Shown piece after piece: positions 1-10,279 of a DNA stretch of 64,000 bases (positions are counted from its first letter, which is position 1; each line of letters starts with the position of its first letter). This DNA is from Calycina herbarum (lineage: Eukaryota; Ascomycota; Leotiomycetes; Helotiales; Pezizellaceae): NCBI GenBank assembly GCA_001414485.1, contig LLEY01000101.1:124001-188000 (forward strand), read 5' to 3'. The notes below the pieces were generated by a model. That model saw only the letters and a list, made by a program, of their open reading frames with translations. It made no database searches and had not been told where the DNA came from. A program made the translations under genes and the position numbers.

Positions 1-431
1 GATGGCGTTTATTGAATACCCATGGCGTTGTGGGATGGTTCATTATGGTAAACCCACTTGTAGCTGGTCTCGACTGCCATGTTTGTGGGTATAGACTTTG
101 TTTTTTTGTAGGTAGTTAGTTGAATGGAACAAGGTCTTGATTTTCTTGCGTAATTGCCATGTTTGTTGATATTACTTTTTCCCCTTCTCCTTCATCTCCC
201 ATCTTCCCCTCCTACCTAGCCTAGCTAGAAAACTTGTGAAACCTTGAAGTTTAAGGATCAAGCAGAACAAGTGAAGCCAGGTTTAATTGGGAGAAATGGT
301 ACAGGGGTTCGCGTTGGCAACAACTCATTGCCCCAACTTATTCACCCCCCCTCCTCCCCCCCTACAAATTCGACGACCCACTATTTTAGAGCCAAATAAG
401 CCGAACCCAGACATCAAATCAAAACCATTCA

Positions 432-663
432 GCTCGATTAGTCCAGTGGTCAAGACGTTGGAACATATTGCCTTTACTCGATTTCCCTCCTCGTTTACGA
501 GGCTGTCGCCCCTATTGCGACGACTCCCAAGAAGCCGATCCCAGAGATCTTGCAGGGTTGTCCTCAATATTATACGGGTGTTATGGTAAACCTGAGAGTT
601 AGGTGGCTTAAGCCCTAAAATATACAAAATCTAGAAGCCTCAGTTCAAATCTGAGATCGAGCA
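432..663 (+). tRNA. tRNA-like gene or pseudogene with ~160-nt insertion in the anticodon loop
   Basis: The ends form a perfect 7-bp acceptor stem (GCTCGAT at 432-438 with ATCGAGC at 656-662). The A box TAGTCCAGTGG (439-449) fits the consensus. A perfect T arm (CTCAG, loop TTCAAAT, CTGAG; 639-655) contains the B box. An anticodon stem TTGGA (458-462) can pair with TCTAG (630-634) using two G-U pairs, and a 4-nt variable loop follows. About 160 nt separate the two halves of the anticodon loop. That insert includes two neat hairpins (489-502 and 505-521). A T-rich pol III terminator follows from about 674. The base at position 33 is not the usual T, so the anticodon cannot be read with confidence. 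It could be a long-intron tRNA, a decayed tRNA, or the head of a tRNA-derived SINE. Confidence 0.55.
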
Positions 664-2383
664 TATATAATTCTTTTTTTTTGTTTTGTTTTTTGTTTTT
701 GTTTTTTATTATTAGTTTTCTTCTTCTTATCTAGTATAAGATAAACTTATAAGACGTATTATACTTAAAGGTCGGCTATAATTTACTCTAAGTTAGTCGA
801 GAGTTAAAGTGATTTTAACTTATTATTATCTTAATTTTTAAACCTTTTATACTATAATACTATAAATTATTAAGAAGTATTATATATTTATAAATATAAC
901 AGACGTGCTTTAGATAAGACTTAGAATAAACAATACTCTATTCTTAGGACAAAAGGCGAGGAGAGTAGAAGAGCTCGAGAGAACCGGGAACTAAATACAA
1001 GTCATCCGCGCTAGTGCGTACGCTAGTACTAGCGTGTATCTAAGCGAATATATAACATCTAGCCTTCGTAACTATAACTGTTATAATAAATAGATCTTTT
1101 AAATAACCTTAGTAAAGTTATTTCTAGCTAACTTTATAAAGTATAAGAGTATTTAAAAACTTATAAGTAATCTAGTTATTTATAAGTAAGCTTATATTTC
1201 TTTAGTAAACTAGAAGAGACTAGAATATAAGTATATTAAATTAGTTTTTATTAAGGAAATAATATAGTTAGAAGGTATATCTATTAAAGTCTGTTCTACG
1301 ACGAGCTTAAGTATAGAGTGATTGTGTAATATCACGTAATACTACGTGATATCACGTATAGGGACTGGAATCGAATTCCAACACTCCCCCTCGAAGCCAG
1401 TTCCTATAAACGTGGCTATACTAAAGAAGACTTAAAAGTGCTTCAAAAGTAGAATCAAAAGAACTTCAAACATGCTCTAGAATTCTCAAAAAGCCTCTTA
1501 TCTACCTTATGTTGTTTTGCCCTAAGAGTGAATCTCTATCTACCTTATCTAAGTCGGCGAAGTCGAATTTGCGTAAAGGAAGTCGATATTATAAAGGAAG
1601 TCGAATCGTAAAGGAAAGGAAGTCGAATCATAGAGGAAAATCGCGAAGAAAGATTGTTGATAATCACTCCTTATAATTGCTCTCCCAGAGTTCTTGTAAT
1701 TGCACTTCGTACTCCCCCAGGGTATAAACCGCTCCCTTAGGAACCTGGCAGCACTCCATCAGAGTCCTAGGCCCAGAGTCCCTAGTGTTGCGCTCTTATA
1801 TCGTGCTTCGTACTCTCCTAGGATCTGGTGATGTACTTCGTACTCCCCTAAAGTATGACTTGTCCCGACCTAGAGTATCCGTATACGGCTCCTTCTCTCT
1901 CCCTCCCTATTTTCCTATATCTCCTCTTCGAATGTCAGGTGTACGAGGGAACCTCGCGGAAAACCTAGTAGACGAAACAACTAATATGTATTTGCGAGAA
2001 TCAGTATTTGAGAAGTTAAGAGAGTAGGATAGTAACTTTGAGAACTGAGTAAATTCATAGCTTTAAGGTAATTAGCAAGGGATTCGTGATTTTATGTCGC
2101 AGACGTCGAATTGTGTTTACGGAGTTATATTTGATCGAAGGAATACTTACTAGAGAGGCTAGGAAGCTAGTATATCGAATTTAATATCGTAGACGTCGAA
2201 TTATGTCTACTGAGTTATAAAAAGAGGGGTAAAAGAATACTTCCTTACTCGAAGCGGTAGTTAAGTCCTTAACTCGGCTTGATTTATAATACCTTATAGT
2301 ATAGAAGACTAGATTCCTTACTCGAATCACTATCTTTCTAGAATCGGTTAATAGGGCTTATAAAACCTCGCGCTACCTATCGT
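664..2383. mobile_element. AT-rich, RIP-like repeat relic including copia-type LTR edge
   Basis: This stretch has no convincing gene. It is rich in TA steps and stop codons, as expected after repeat-induced point mutation. Around 1383/1384 the minus strand reads a purine tract (GAGGGGGAG) followed directly by TGTTGGAATTCGATTCC. This looks like the polypurine tract and start of a 3' LTR of a Ty1/copia-like element running leftwards. A perfect hairpin lies just inside the LTR (1331-1350, arms ATCACGTA/TACGTGAT). To the right, short motifs recur (GGAAGTCGA near 1560-1630, CTTCGTACTC near 1707, 1806 and 1834). No reverse transcriptase or integrase could be read, so only the margin of an element remains. 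Confidence 0.45.
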
Positions 2384-3028
2384 CTATTTAAGAGTAACTA
2401 GCTCTGGAACACTGATTCCATACGTGTCTTCCATTATATCACCAGGATTACCGTAATCTCCTTCGCTAAAACAAGCGGCCCCATTCGCCATATGAACAGT
2501 TGGACAAGTTCCCCCAGAGACAGCGATGGCAACGCATTTGTGATCATGGTCAGATCCTGTGAACGAGGTGCCCTGTTCGTAATGAACTTCGAATGTCAAC
2601 TCAAGCCTGTAGAGGCCCACGAGTTTGTTATTATCATCACCGTTTGCTGCCCATGTCGCCCAGTCGGGAGTAGTGATAGCTCTGCAGTTTTGAGGTCTAA
2701 TGAGACGTTTTCCGCAAGCAGCCGGGATAGCTTCCAGAATAGATTTGCACCAAGAGTCGATGGATTGCCCAGTACCGGACATCCTGATGGTATACGACAA
2801 GAAAGCTTGAGGCAAAGGCTGACCGGGTCCTTGTCGAATGAGTTGGGGATAGGATATCTTGGATGTACAGCCCAGGTAGGTGTAAGAATGGTATTTTCCT
2901 GCCCAAACACATTCTGGGTCATCCCCCAATGGTTTTCGGGCGATGAGCGTGCTGCCTACGTCCGGCATCGCGGCACCTAAGGTGGAAGTAAGGGCTGATA
3001 AAAATGATAGGAAGGCGAGGAAATGCAT
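2384..3028 (-). CDS. small secreted cysteine-rich protein, candidate effector
   Basis: A single-exon gene of 214 aa. Residues 1-19 form a clear signal peptide (hydrophobic FLAFLSFLSALTSTLG, small residues at the cleavage site). The mature part carries eight cysteines (in ECVW, GCTS, WCKS, ACGK, NCRA, KCVA, TCPT, ACFS), an even number consistent with four disulfides. There is no transmembrane segment and no GPI signal. I do not recognise the family. The pattern of a small, secreted, Cys-rich protein beside repeat-rich DNA is common for fungal effectors, but that role is inference. The start is the only methionine that gives a signal peptide. Confidence 0.75.
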   Translation of the reverse strand: MHFLAFLSFLSALTSTLGAAMPDVGSTLIARKPLGDDPECVWAGKYHSYTYLGCTSKISYPQLIRQGPGQPLPQAFLSYTIRMSGTGQSIDSWCKSILEAIPAACGKRLIRPQNCRAITTPDWATWAANGDDNNKLVGLYRLELTFEVHYEQGTSFTGSDHDHKCVAIAVSGGTCPTVHMANGAACFSEGDYGNPGDIMEDTYGISVPELVTLK

Positions 3029-4046
3029 GGTGAAAGGTTTTTTGCGCGAAATTCGAAATTGACCACTAAGAATGATGGCGAGAAGGTAGGTATTGGCCTT
3101 AAGAATGCAGGACTCTAGAGAGATTTGGATGAAAGTTTTGAGTGGTGATGATATAAGTGATATGGATGGTCCTGAATTTGGATGGCTTTGTTTTTGACTT
3201 ATACTTGTTTTCCTAATGAACCAAGACTTAAACGAGAGGGTGGTGCAAAAATCTGCCTCGAGTTTCGAAAGGCGTCGAAAGTGGCTTGGATCGAGGTGCG
3301 GGTAATTATTTTTGGAATCAGGAGTTAGCTTAGGCTGAACAGAGGACTATGTTGGGATAGTGAATGGAATTAGATTCTTGATTTCCGTATTCATTATCAA
3401 ACAATTCTACGAAAAATTCGTGTGCAAGACAGAAAAAAGTCATCTACTCCGCCTCGAATCCCAATGTTGGTTTTCACTACGTGAAAATGCGAAAACATTG
3501 ACAAACCTCAGGATATTACAAGACCACTCAGCCTTCATGCGCTTACATTGATATCATGGTTTGCATCGACAACAAATACTGTCGGTATCCACAAGTGGTT
3601 AGCACTTGCACGTGCCCTTCTCGCTTAACGAGGAGGGCAGGTATTTAAGTAGAACCGAGTACAGCTTGTACTCGGTATGCATCAACGATAGTTACAACGA
3701 TAATATACTCTTTTTGCATCAAGCTATTGACCACCAAGTCAAACCAACAAATACAATTCAAAGGATGCGAATCCATGCAAGCATATATCAAATTCGACTT
3801 GGATTTTGAAGTATCAAGGGTTGCCATGGCACAGGAAATCAGAACTGCGTTGCCATCCACAGTCACGATGGAGGTCCCATATTGGGAAACGAAAGCGTAC
3901 TTAAATCAGTGAATTTCCACTTCCAAAAATATACAAAGAACCAGCAGGCGAATTCTTCAGCCCCTTTCACCAACTTCTAATTCTTCTTTGCTCCGAAACT
4001 GGTTCAATCAATTATTCTCGTCCAACAACTACTCCCTACCTCAATA
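3029..4046. other. intergenic stretch with a perfect stem-loop
   Basis: No gene supported. It serves as the divergent upstream region of the two small secreted-protein genes. The only clear structure is a perfect hairpin at 3654-3676 with 10-bp arms (ACCGAGTACA / TGTACTCGGT) and a 3-nt loop, just after a TATTTAA motif at 3642-3648. Confidence 0.4.
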
Positions 4047-4597
4047 ATGCATTTCAAAAATTCTGTCATTACAGTCTTTACATTCTCGATTATGACTGTC
4101 ACAGCAGAGTTTCTCAAGACGTGCAATTCTCCGACGCTGGAGAGTGGACTCGCCTATCAGGGAGTCCTAACATCAGTCTGTGAGAATGGCAACCACCATG
4201 GAATAGTTACATCTCTCGATCTTTACACTTGTATAAACACCAAAGACGCAAAACTTTATGTGAGATCTTCCCATTATTCCTTATGGTACTTGATGTGCTG
4301 ACAGATCTTTCAAGTGTGGCGGGTAAGCGAAAGGGTCTCATTTGGAGCCGACGGAGCATGCTAATATATGTTCAAATAGGAGCGGGTTCCTGAATACCTG
4401 CAACCACGCCTGGTCCAGCTGTACCGTCGATACGGCTGGTGGTGGTGCCACTCTTCATTGTGATTGTGGAAATAAGGATGTTACACTTGACCTTGGTAAG
4501 AGAGATAACGAATTGTGGATGTTGTATTTTGCCAATTTCATTTTCTACAGATAAGTGTCTATTCAATTTATCGGGGAGGTTGAGTTGCAATCATTAA
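4047..4597 (+). CDS. secreted cyanovirin-N-like (CVNH) lectin
   Basis: A signal peptide (MHFKNSVITVFTFSIMTVTA) precedes a mature protein with two half-domains of the cyanovirin-N homology type: FLKTC...LTSVC...SLDLYTCIN, then FLNTC...LHCDC...VTLDL..CLFNLSGRL. CVNH proteins bind mannose-rich glycans, and secreted fungal forms are known. Phase-consistent splicing gives exons 4047-4259, 4315-4322, 4380-4495 and 4551-4597. The second is an 8-nt micro-exon coding CGG, which is needed to keep the frame between the two half-domains. Total is about 127 aa, close to the ~100-residue CVNH domain plus leader. An alternative exon 2 with acceptor at 4304 breaks the frame. Confidence 0.6.
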
Positions 4598-4979
4598 GTC
4601 GCAATAATATGGATTTTGATCTGCTTCATGGTTCAAGGATCAGAGGAGGAGAGATTCCGGGCTTCCGATTTTGGGAAGTTTGCTAGGTTTCCGTTTCACT
4701 GTACTCGTAAGCTGAGAGATCTGGGCACTACATAGGGTTGTAACCCCGTGATTGTTTTGATTTTTAAGGCATGTTTTTGTTTCTAAATCCACAGATTCCC
4801 TACTACAGCACCGGTGATACTTTCCTATCAATTCAAATGCATTGAATCATCATAGAACACTCAATTAATAAGATCACCCTCATTTGTTCTCTGAAATAAG
4901 TTATTCCAGGGCAGATGTAGTACAACATTGATACTATGCCAAAGTGAAGATCACAACTTTGTATTTCAAAACCAAGTAT

Positions 4980-5918
4980 TTAGTCCAAGCTAGCCATAGA
5001 ATCTGCCGCTCTTGATGCCCAAGCCCGCGTTTCCTCACTAAGGTCAACCTTCTTCGCGAATTCCGCAAGTTTTGTCTTCCAGAGAACCCATCTTTCGTTG
5101 CTTAATAAATCAGCCGGCCCGGTGTAGCTATCCAACTCCCCCGGCATCAAATCGATGTTGAACTTTCCACATCTCAGTTCCTTGCCCTGGTTCTTTCGAT
5201 ACCAGCTACCTGCGGTCAAAATCCACACGGCACAGCTTGGGATATTGTCCTCCAGTGCCCTCCCAATCTCTAGAGCCCATTCCAGAACCCAAAAACCCGC
5301 TGTAGCCAGTTGTTCAGTTGTCCATGGCTCAGCGACCTTTTTTGCGACAAGCAGCGCAAGAAACTGATTGATGCTCAACCATTCCTGTCGTGACCAAGTA
5401 GAATTCGACTTCCGCCCGTACCTGGTTTTATACTCAAAATCTTCTTGTTGCTGGAATAGAAAAGTCGGGAATTTGTGCCATGTGAACTCCACGTCGGCAT
5501 ATATACCATTGTGCGCCATGCATACAGCCTTTGGTGGAATGGGCTGGTTTCTAAGCGCTTCCATGAGTTCTACCAGGCGTTCTATCCATGGGTGGTCATA
5601 TTGCAGTTGTTCCACTATGTTGTACATTTCTCCAAACAGCGTCCACGGATAAAGCTGTGCTGACATAGGATCCTTCTGATCTAAATCAAGGATACTTTCG
5701 TCCAGTAAAGGCTTGACGAGGTCCAGAGATACTTTGTTGGGATCCGATGATGACTGCAGGTACTCTATTAAAAAGGAAAATGGCGGCGAGGGCGGCTCTG
5801 CAAGCTGTTCAGGAGTCGGGACGATCCAACGGAGCTTCATGGGTTTGATGAATGGCATGTTGTCTGATTGAAGAGATTGTTGGGATGAAGAGTCGACATT
5901 GAGGGCCATTTCGTTCAT
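4980..5918 (-). CDS. uncharacterised fungal protein, DUF3632-like
   Basis: An intact reading frame of about 312 aa starting at MNEMALNVD (5918). Upstream in-frame methionines exist but add an unlikely Cys/aromatic-rich stretch. The protein is acidic to neutral and helical, without signal peptide or membrane segment. It has many conserved tryptophans (YPWTLFGEMY, EWLSINQFLALLV, GFWVLEWALEIG, CAVWILTAGSWYR, RWVLWKTKLAEF). This Trp-rich helical layout resembles the DUF3632 proteins common in Pezizomycotina, which have no known function. The assignment is from memory of the family pattern, hence moderate confidence. No introns are needed. Confidence 0.6.
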   Translation of the reverse strand: MNEMALNVDSSSQQSLQSDNMPFIKPMKLRWIVPTPEQLAEPPSPPFSFLIEYLQSSSDPNKVSLDLVKPLLDESILDLDQKDPMSAQLYPWTLFGEMYNIVEQLQYDHPWIERLVELMEALRNQPIPPKAVCMAHNGIYADVEFTWHKFPTFLFQQQEDFEYKTRYGRKSNSTWSRQEWLSINQFLALLVAKKVAEPWTTEQLATAGFWVLEWALEIGRALEDNIPSCAVWILTAGSWYRKNQGKELRCGKFNIDLMPGELDSYTGPADLLSNERWVLWKTKLAEFAKKVDLSEETRAWASRAADSMASLD

Positions 5919-6537
5919 TGCGAATTCATGAGTGAGAGTGAGCGAACGATAAACGAACTTGAGAGATGAGGTGAAACAACTGTAGAGACAAATTGGATTT
6001 TGTGTTTCCAGCGAAATTTGGAGGGGACAGTCTTTCATTTCAAGTGTTGGCTTACTTTTACGCAGCATTTTGTTGGCATGTAAAAAAAACACGTAAACAA
6101 CACGTGATGAGAAATATCTGCATGCCCACCTCAGTGTGCACAAAGGTGATTAGCTTTTACTTCAAGAGGCAGGTGGTAGAATATATTTCAAAAACAACTT
6201 GACAGTCTTCATATTTTTGATTATTTGGTGTTCACCTTCCAGCTAGTACAAGTGAATGGCTACAGCCACCAACAGTTTCGCAACGTGTAGCAACGTGTAG
6301 ACTTTCTCCAGCGTGAAAGTAACAGGCTACTAGGACAATTACAGCTTACTCGTCAGCTGGTAGCTTCCACCTAAAAATTCGGAACTTCAAAATCTGAGAG
6401 CATCCCGGGACTTGATACCCGCGAAAGCGAGGGTGCTCGGGAGCTAATAGAAGGTCTGGGGATAGCGGGGTATGGGCAAGCGGGGAAGTGCTATCACATG
6501 AAGAGTTGTTTAATATCTAGCTATCGTACAAAACAAC
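5919..6537. other. intergenic, imperfect hairpin only
   Basis: No gene seen. A GC-rich imperfect inverted repeat at 6398-6438 (arms GAGCATCC / GGGTGCTC) lies between the DUF3632-like gene and the alcohol dehydrogenase relic. A direct CAACGTGTAG duplication lies at 6280-6300. Confidence 0.3.
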
Positions 6538-7626
6538 TCAATCGAATTTGACCGCCAATCGTCCTGCCGTTTTCCCAGAATACATAATGTTAATCATCTC
6601 ATTGATCTACTCAATCTTGTGAAATTTAACGTGAGGCTTAATGTTATGTTTCGCCGAGAATTCAATGCAAGGACCCAGCTTCTAAGGAACTGAGTTGTTA
6701 GCACCCTTGATTCGATATTTGCCAAGAGCAAATTCTAATGCGTTGATTGTGATGCCTTTGGCGGGAATACCCACGACCATTATGATTCCATCGACGCGGA
6801 GTAAAGCTGGTGTTGAATCGTATGCTGCTTTTGAAGCAGTAAAGTTAACTGCGGCATAACATCCTCTATCTGTTACTTCCTTCACTTTGGTGAGGTAATC
6901 TTTGTCGGACATTAGGTTGAATGCGTAATCTGCCCCTGAGCCTTTTACTTCTTCAAGTTGGGCGTCGGAGAGATCAATAGCAACGACCTTGTATCCTAAA
7001 GCTTTAGCGTATTTTACACCTAATTTTGTTAGCAAAAATTTATCAACGGAGGAGAAGACTTACCAAGATGCCCCAAACCACCACAGCCAACGATTGCCAT
7101 CCATTCTCCCGGCTTGATTTTAGCTTCCGTAACACCTTGCCAACTCGTAACACCAGCGCAAAATAGCGGAGCAGCTTCGTAAACATCTAATCCTTCCGGA
7201 AGTACAAACATATTCCTGAAAAAATCTATCATGTCCGAAACCACCCATAGAAACCTTTCCATCAGTACACCAAGCATTATGAATTTGACACCTAGTACAT
7301 TTATAACAGACATTTTCAGGACACAAGAAACCAACTTTGGCACTAACTTTGAGTGTAGGATTTGTGCATGATTCAGGGACACTCAGAATTGTACCAATGG
7401 CTTCGTGGCCGATCGTAATAGGTCGTCCGTCACCTAGTATGAGGCCTGCATCGTTGGGTTCAAGCAACATGACATCGCTGTGACATAATGATGCGGAAGC
7501 AACTTTTATGAGTAGTTGATCTTTGTTTGGGGTTGGTAAGGGGACCTCGTTGACGGAGATCGTGTTTGTTTTTGATGAGTATTGGGCAGCTTTCTGCTTT
7601 TCGGGGAGAGTTCCGTTGGTGGTCAT
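6538..7626 (-). pseudogene. zinc-dependent alcohol dehydrogenase, inactivated
   Basis: Recognisable medium-chain alcohol dehydrogenase. It has the catalytic-zinc motif CHSD, then GHEAIG, and a Cys-rich structural-zinc lobe (CPENVCYKCTRC). It continues with AAPLFCAGVTSWQG and the NAD-binding GCGGLGHLGVKYAKALG. A normal intron splits GHLG and VKYA (7018-7064). Three lesions are visible. A frameshifting deletion near 7220-7240 removes the residues normally between FFQEYV and LPEGLD. An in-frame TAG lies at 6682-6684, where family members have VPQ, and another TAG at 6607-6609 in KIEQINEM. Both stops are CAG to TAG changes. Beyond them the family C-terminus (SGKTAGRLAVKFD) is still readable to 6538. 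It would have oxidised primary alcohols or reduced aldehydes in the cytosol. Confidence 0.85.
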
Positions 7627-7669
7627 TTTGATTGATTCTTTTGTTGAAATTTCGTGCTTTACTGAAATA

Positions 7670-8053
7670 TACACAAAGAAAAAGCAGCTGCTCCTCGACA
7701 AGCAAGCGAATGTCAACGCTCAAGGCGGGGAGTATGGCAACGCTCTCCAAGCTGCAGCAGTGGAGGGCCATCAAGCAATTGTGCAGCTGCTCCTCGAGAA
7801 TAAAGCAGAGTTGAGTTTTCTTCATCCAAACTTTGCTGAGAGCCATGACTTCCAAAATATCTATACTGACGAGATTTTAACGATGCTACTTAGCAGTGCG
7901 GCTCAGATAAAAGCTTTTCATAATGATGTGCTAAGAGGCCACGTTTCTGCAGTTGCTTTAGCACTTGATAACGGCATGAAAACCGATGTCCCTGGTGGCA
8001 CGTATTTATACGCTCTACATACTGCAGCGAGTAAAGGTAACCTTTCAATTTAA
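7670..8053 (+). pseudogene. ankyrin-repeat fragment
   Basis: Reads as isolated ankyrin repeats: QLLLDKQANVNAQGGEYGNALQ, AAAVEGHQAIVQLLLENKAE, and, after a degenerate stretch, LRGHVSAVALALDNG and YALHTAASKGN. There is no start codon, no N-terminal NACHT or kinase part and no continuation. The fragment begins only about 45 bp upstream of the broken alcohol dehydrogenase start. It looks like the debris of a larger ankyrin protein joined to its neighbour by a deletion or insertion. It is unlikely to be a functional gene. Confidence 0.6.
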
Positions 8054-8073
8054 CCCGTTCTCTTTGCCGAATT

Positions 8074-9968
8074 TTAACCATTGATCTGCAAATCTTCAAA
8101 CCGTCTTTCGAGACTTTCCAGTCCACAAATAATATCTCGATGGAAAGCGGCCTGTAACTTTGGTTCAGTCAAGTCGAAACCGGCCCCAAAATCACAATGT
8201 ATGCACTGCTGCACCATTCTCTTATATGAAACCCCTAGCTGAGTGGACATATATTTGCTAACAAGATCAGCTTGAGAGAAACTGTCGCTCATGTCGTGGC
8301 AGCCACCAAAGTTGGGAACATGTTGCAGGGGCGCTTGGTAGCCGAGTTCGATCAAAATTAGCCCCAGTGTAAAAGTGTATGGATTCCGAACCAAAAGATT
8401 TCGGCGATTGGCACTACCAGCGATTCTAGCTTCTTGTGTTTTTGTTTGTATACGGACACTAAGATGTGGTTCGGCGAGTGTGACTTCCTCCTGCTGGGAG
8501 GAGCTGCTCTCCATTTGAAAAAACACGACATCGTCACTCGCCCAGTCCTCTTTCAGCAACGGAGTCGCGTGGAATCGTAAAACTGCGGATGCGAGCTGCT
8601 TGGCCAGACAGAGACCTTGGTATAGCAGAATCCCTTGTCCATTACTATTTGACCAGGACGAGATCAGATGGGCTAATGAAGTAGGACCTTTTGACTTGGC
8701 AGAGGTTTGCGAGAAGACGACGCGATGGTCGCAAACCTCAGTCTTGTCAAGGTAACCCAAGCGCCTCCCCAAAGCTGGCTTCTGCATGCACCATTTGCGG
8801 AGTTGCCTACAGAAGTCCCGGTGCTGAGAAAGATTCGGAAGTATCTCCACCACTGTGCAAACATTGGCTGAACCAAGATCGTCATCGGTGAATGTTACCG
8901 TTTTGTTTTTCGGGTGAGGCGATGGAGGGGTGAAATCTGAACATGTTTCTTCTACAGCTTCGGTTTCAATAACAGGCACTGTTTTTTCTATGCACTCCTT
9001 TAATACAGACTCAACCGCAAACCATATTGGGTCCTCATCCACAAGCTCTTTGTCAGGTATGTGCCCGAGCGTCATATCGAATCGCACCAATTTTGTTCCT
9101 ACTGATTGTGATGAATTCAATTGGAAGCATGCTGAGTGTTCTGGATGGAGTTTGCAGGCATTTATTAAAGAGTTGTGCAGTTTTATGGCAGCTTTCTGAA
9201 TTAAGCGACACTGAGCAACTGGCACAGAGGATGAAGAGGGGTTCTCTCTCAAGGAAACAACTGAGTTTCTTATATCCAGCGGGAAAACTGCCTGCGATAA
9301 GGAAACTGTTGACATCCCTTTTGCTTGTATAAATAGATGCTGAACTTGATCCGAGAGTCGACGAAGACTTTGGTTGTGCAGTCGAAGCTCAGAAAGATCG
9401 TCGCTAAGGGCTGGACCAGAAATACTGAACTCAAGCTTTCGTACCATTTTGCTTCTCCGGCCATCCCTAGACTTTTTCTCGGTCTATTATAGAGTTGTTA
9501 GTTAGTTCAAATTCCCAACCCTAGATTGGTACAAGAACATTGAAACTCGGGGTCACCACTTACCTCCTTAGACTTTCTTAACTCAGCATCGAACCCTGCA
9601 ATCTTCTCCTTCATGACCTCCAGTCTGGAATCTATCATGTCGATCAACAGCCCCCAAGCACTCGCTGAATCGCCTAGGTACGACGACATTTTTGCTTCAA
9701 GATCAGTATCCTTCCAGAGTGGGTGTTTTGGATTTTCCAGCATCTCTCCGGCATCATTGTGACCGATCACCAATCCCAAAAGAATCCGACATTCGTTGTG
9801 AAACTTTACTTTCTCGACCAACAGTTCCGCATCAAGACATCTCGACTCCTCGTGAAAGTTCTTCCATCTTCGGAATGGTCTGCAAACAGACCTGTAATGC
9901 TCAACAGCAGATACCAACAAAGGCAAAACCCCTATCGCAAGGCCAGCGACAGCTTCAGCGCCTGTCAT
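8074..9968 (-). CDS. HeLo-like / DUF7580 domain protein
   Basis: Two exons (9564-9968 and 8074-9483) joined by an 80-nt GT-AG intron in phase 0 give about 604 aa. The N-terminus MTGAEAVAGLAIGVLPLLVSAVEHY matches the start of fungal HeLo-like / prion-inhibition proteins: a short hydrophobic helix followed by a helical bundle with HPLW and a coiled coil. The C-terminal half (KGPTSLAHLISS, LYQGLCLAKQLASAVLRFH, NPYTFTLGLILIELGY) matches the DUF7580 module that follows it in many Pezizomycotina. That module resembles a degenerate kinase lobe. Related proteins are linked to fungal heterokaryon incompatibility and cell death. Whether this one acts there is inference. The start codon gives the canonical N-terminus. 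Confidence 0.75.
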
Positions 9969-10279
9969 TTTCTGGACTGAAATATTTAAGAGAATAAGAT
10001 ATTTTCAAGATGGGGATTCCATCCACTCTAGCCCGACTCTGCATGCAAGAAGGCTGACTGGTGAGGCGGACAGCTCAGTGTTGGACCCCATGCACATGCA
10101 TGCAGAAATTTGGGTGAGGCAGACCCAAAGTGAGGCTGTTGCCCGGCTTCATGAGGTCCTATGGTTCTAATCAAGGCAAACAGCATCCTGAGAGACCTAT
10201 TCTTTTAAACTTGTATCTAAATTAAACTTTTGCGGTCATATAAGAAAGTAATGATCTATTGATCTGCTAACGCTCAAGT
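9969..10279. other. divergent intergenic region
   Basis: A short divergent promoter region between the HeLo/DUF7580 gene and the AcuF-type zinc-finger gene. I see no defined element. Confidence 0.3.

Noticed and set aside
287..627. Overlapping open frames on both strands near 0.3-0.6 kb
   Set aside because: They run across the tRNA-like unit, have low-complexity Pro/Gly content and no splice or domain support.
6398..6438. GC-rich inverted repeat considered as a tRNA
   Set aside because: There is a B-box-like string on the minus strand, but no A box or acceptor pairing at the required distance.
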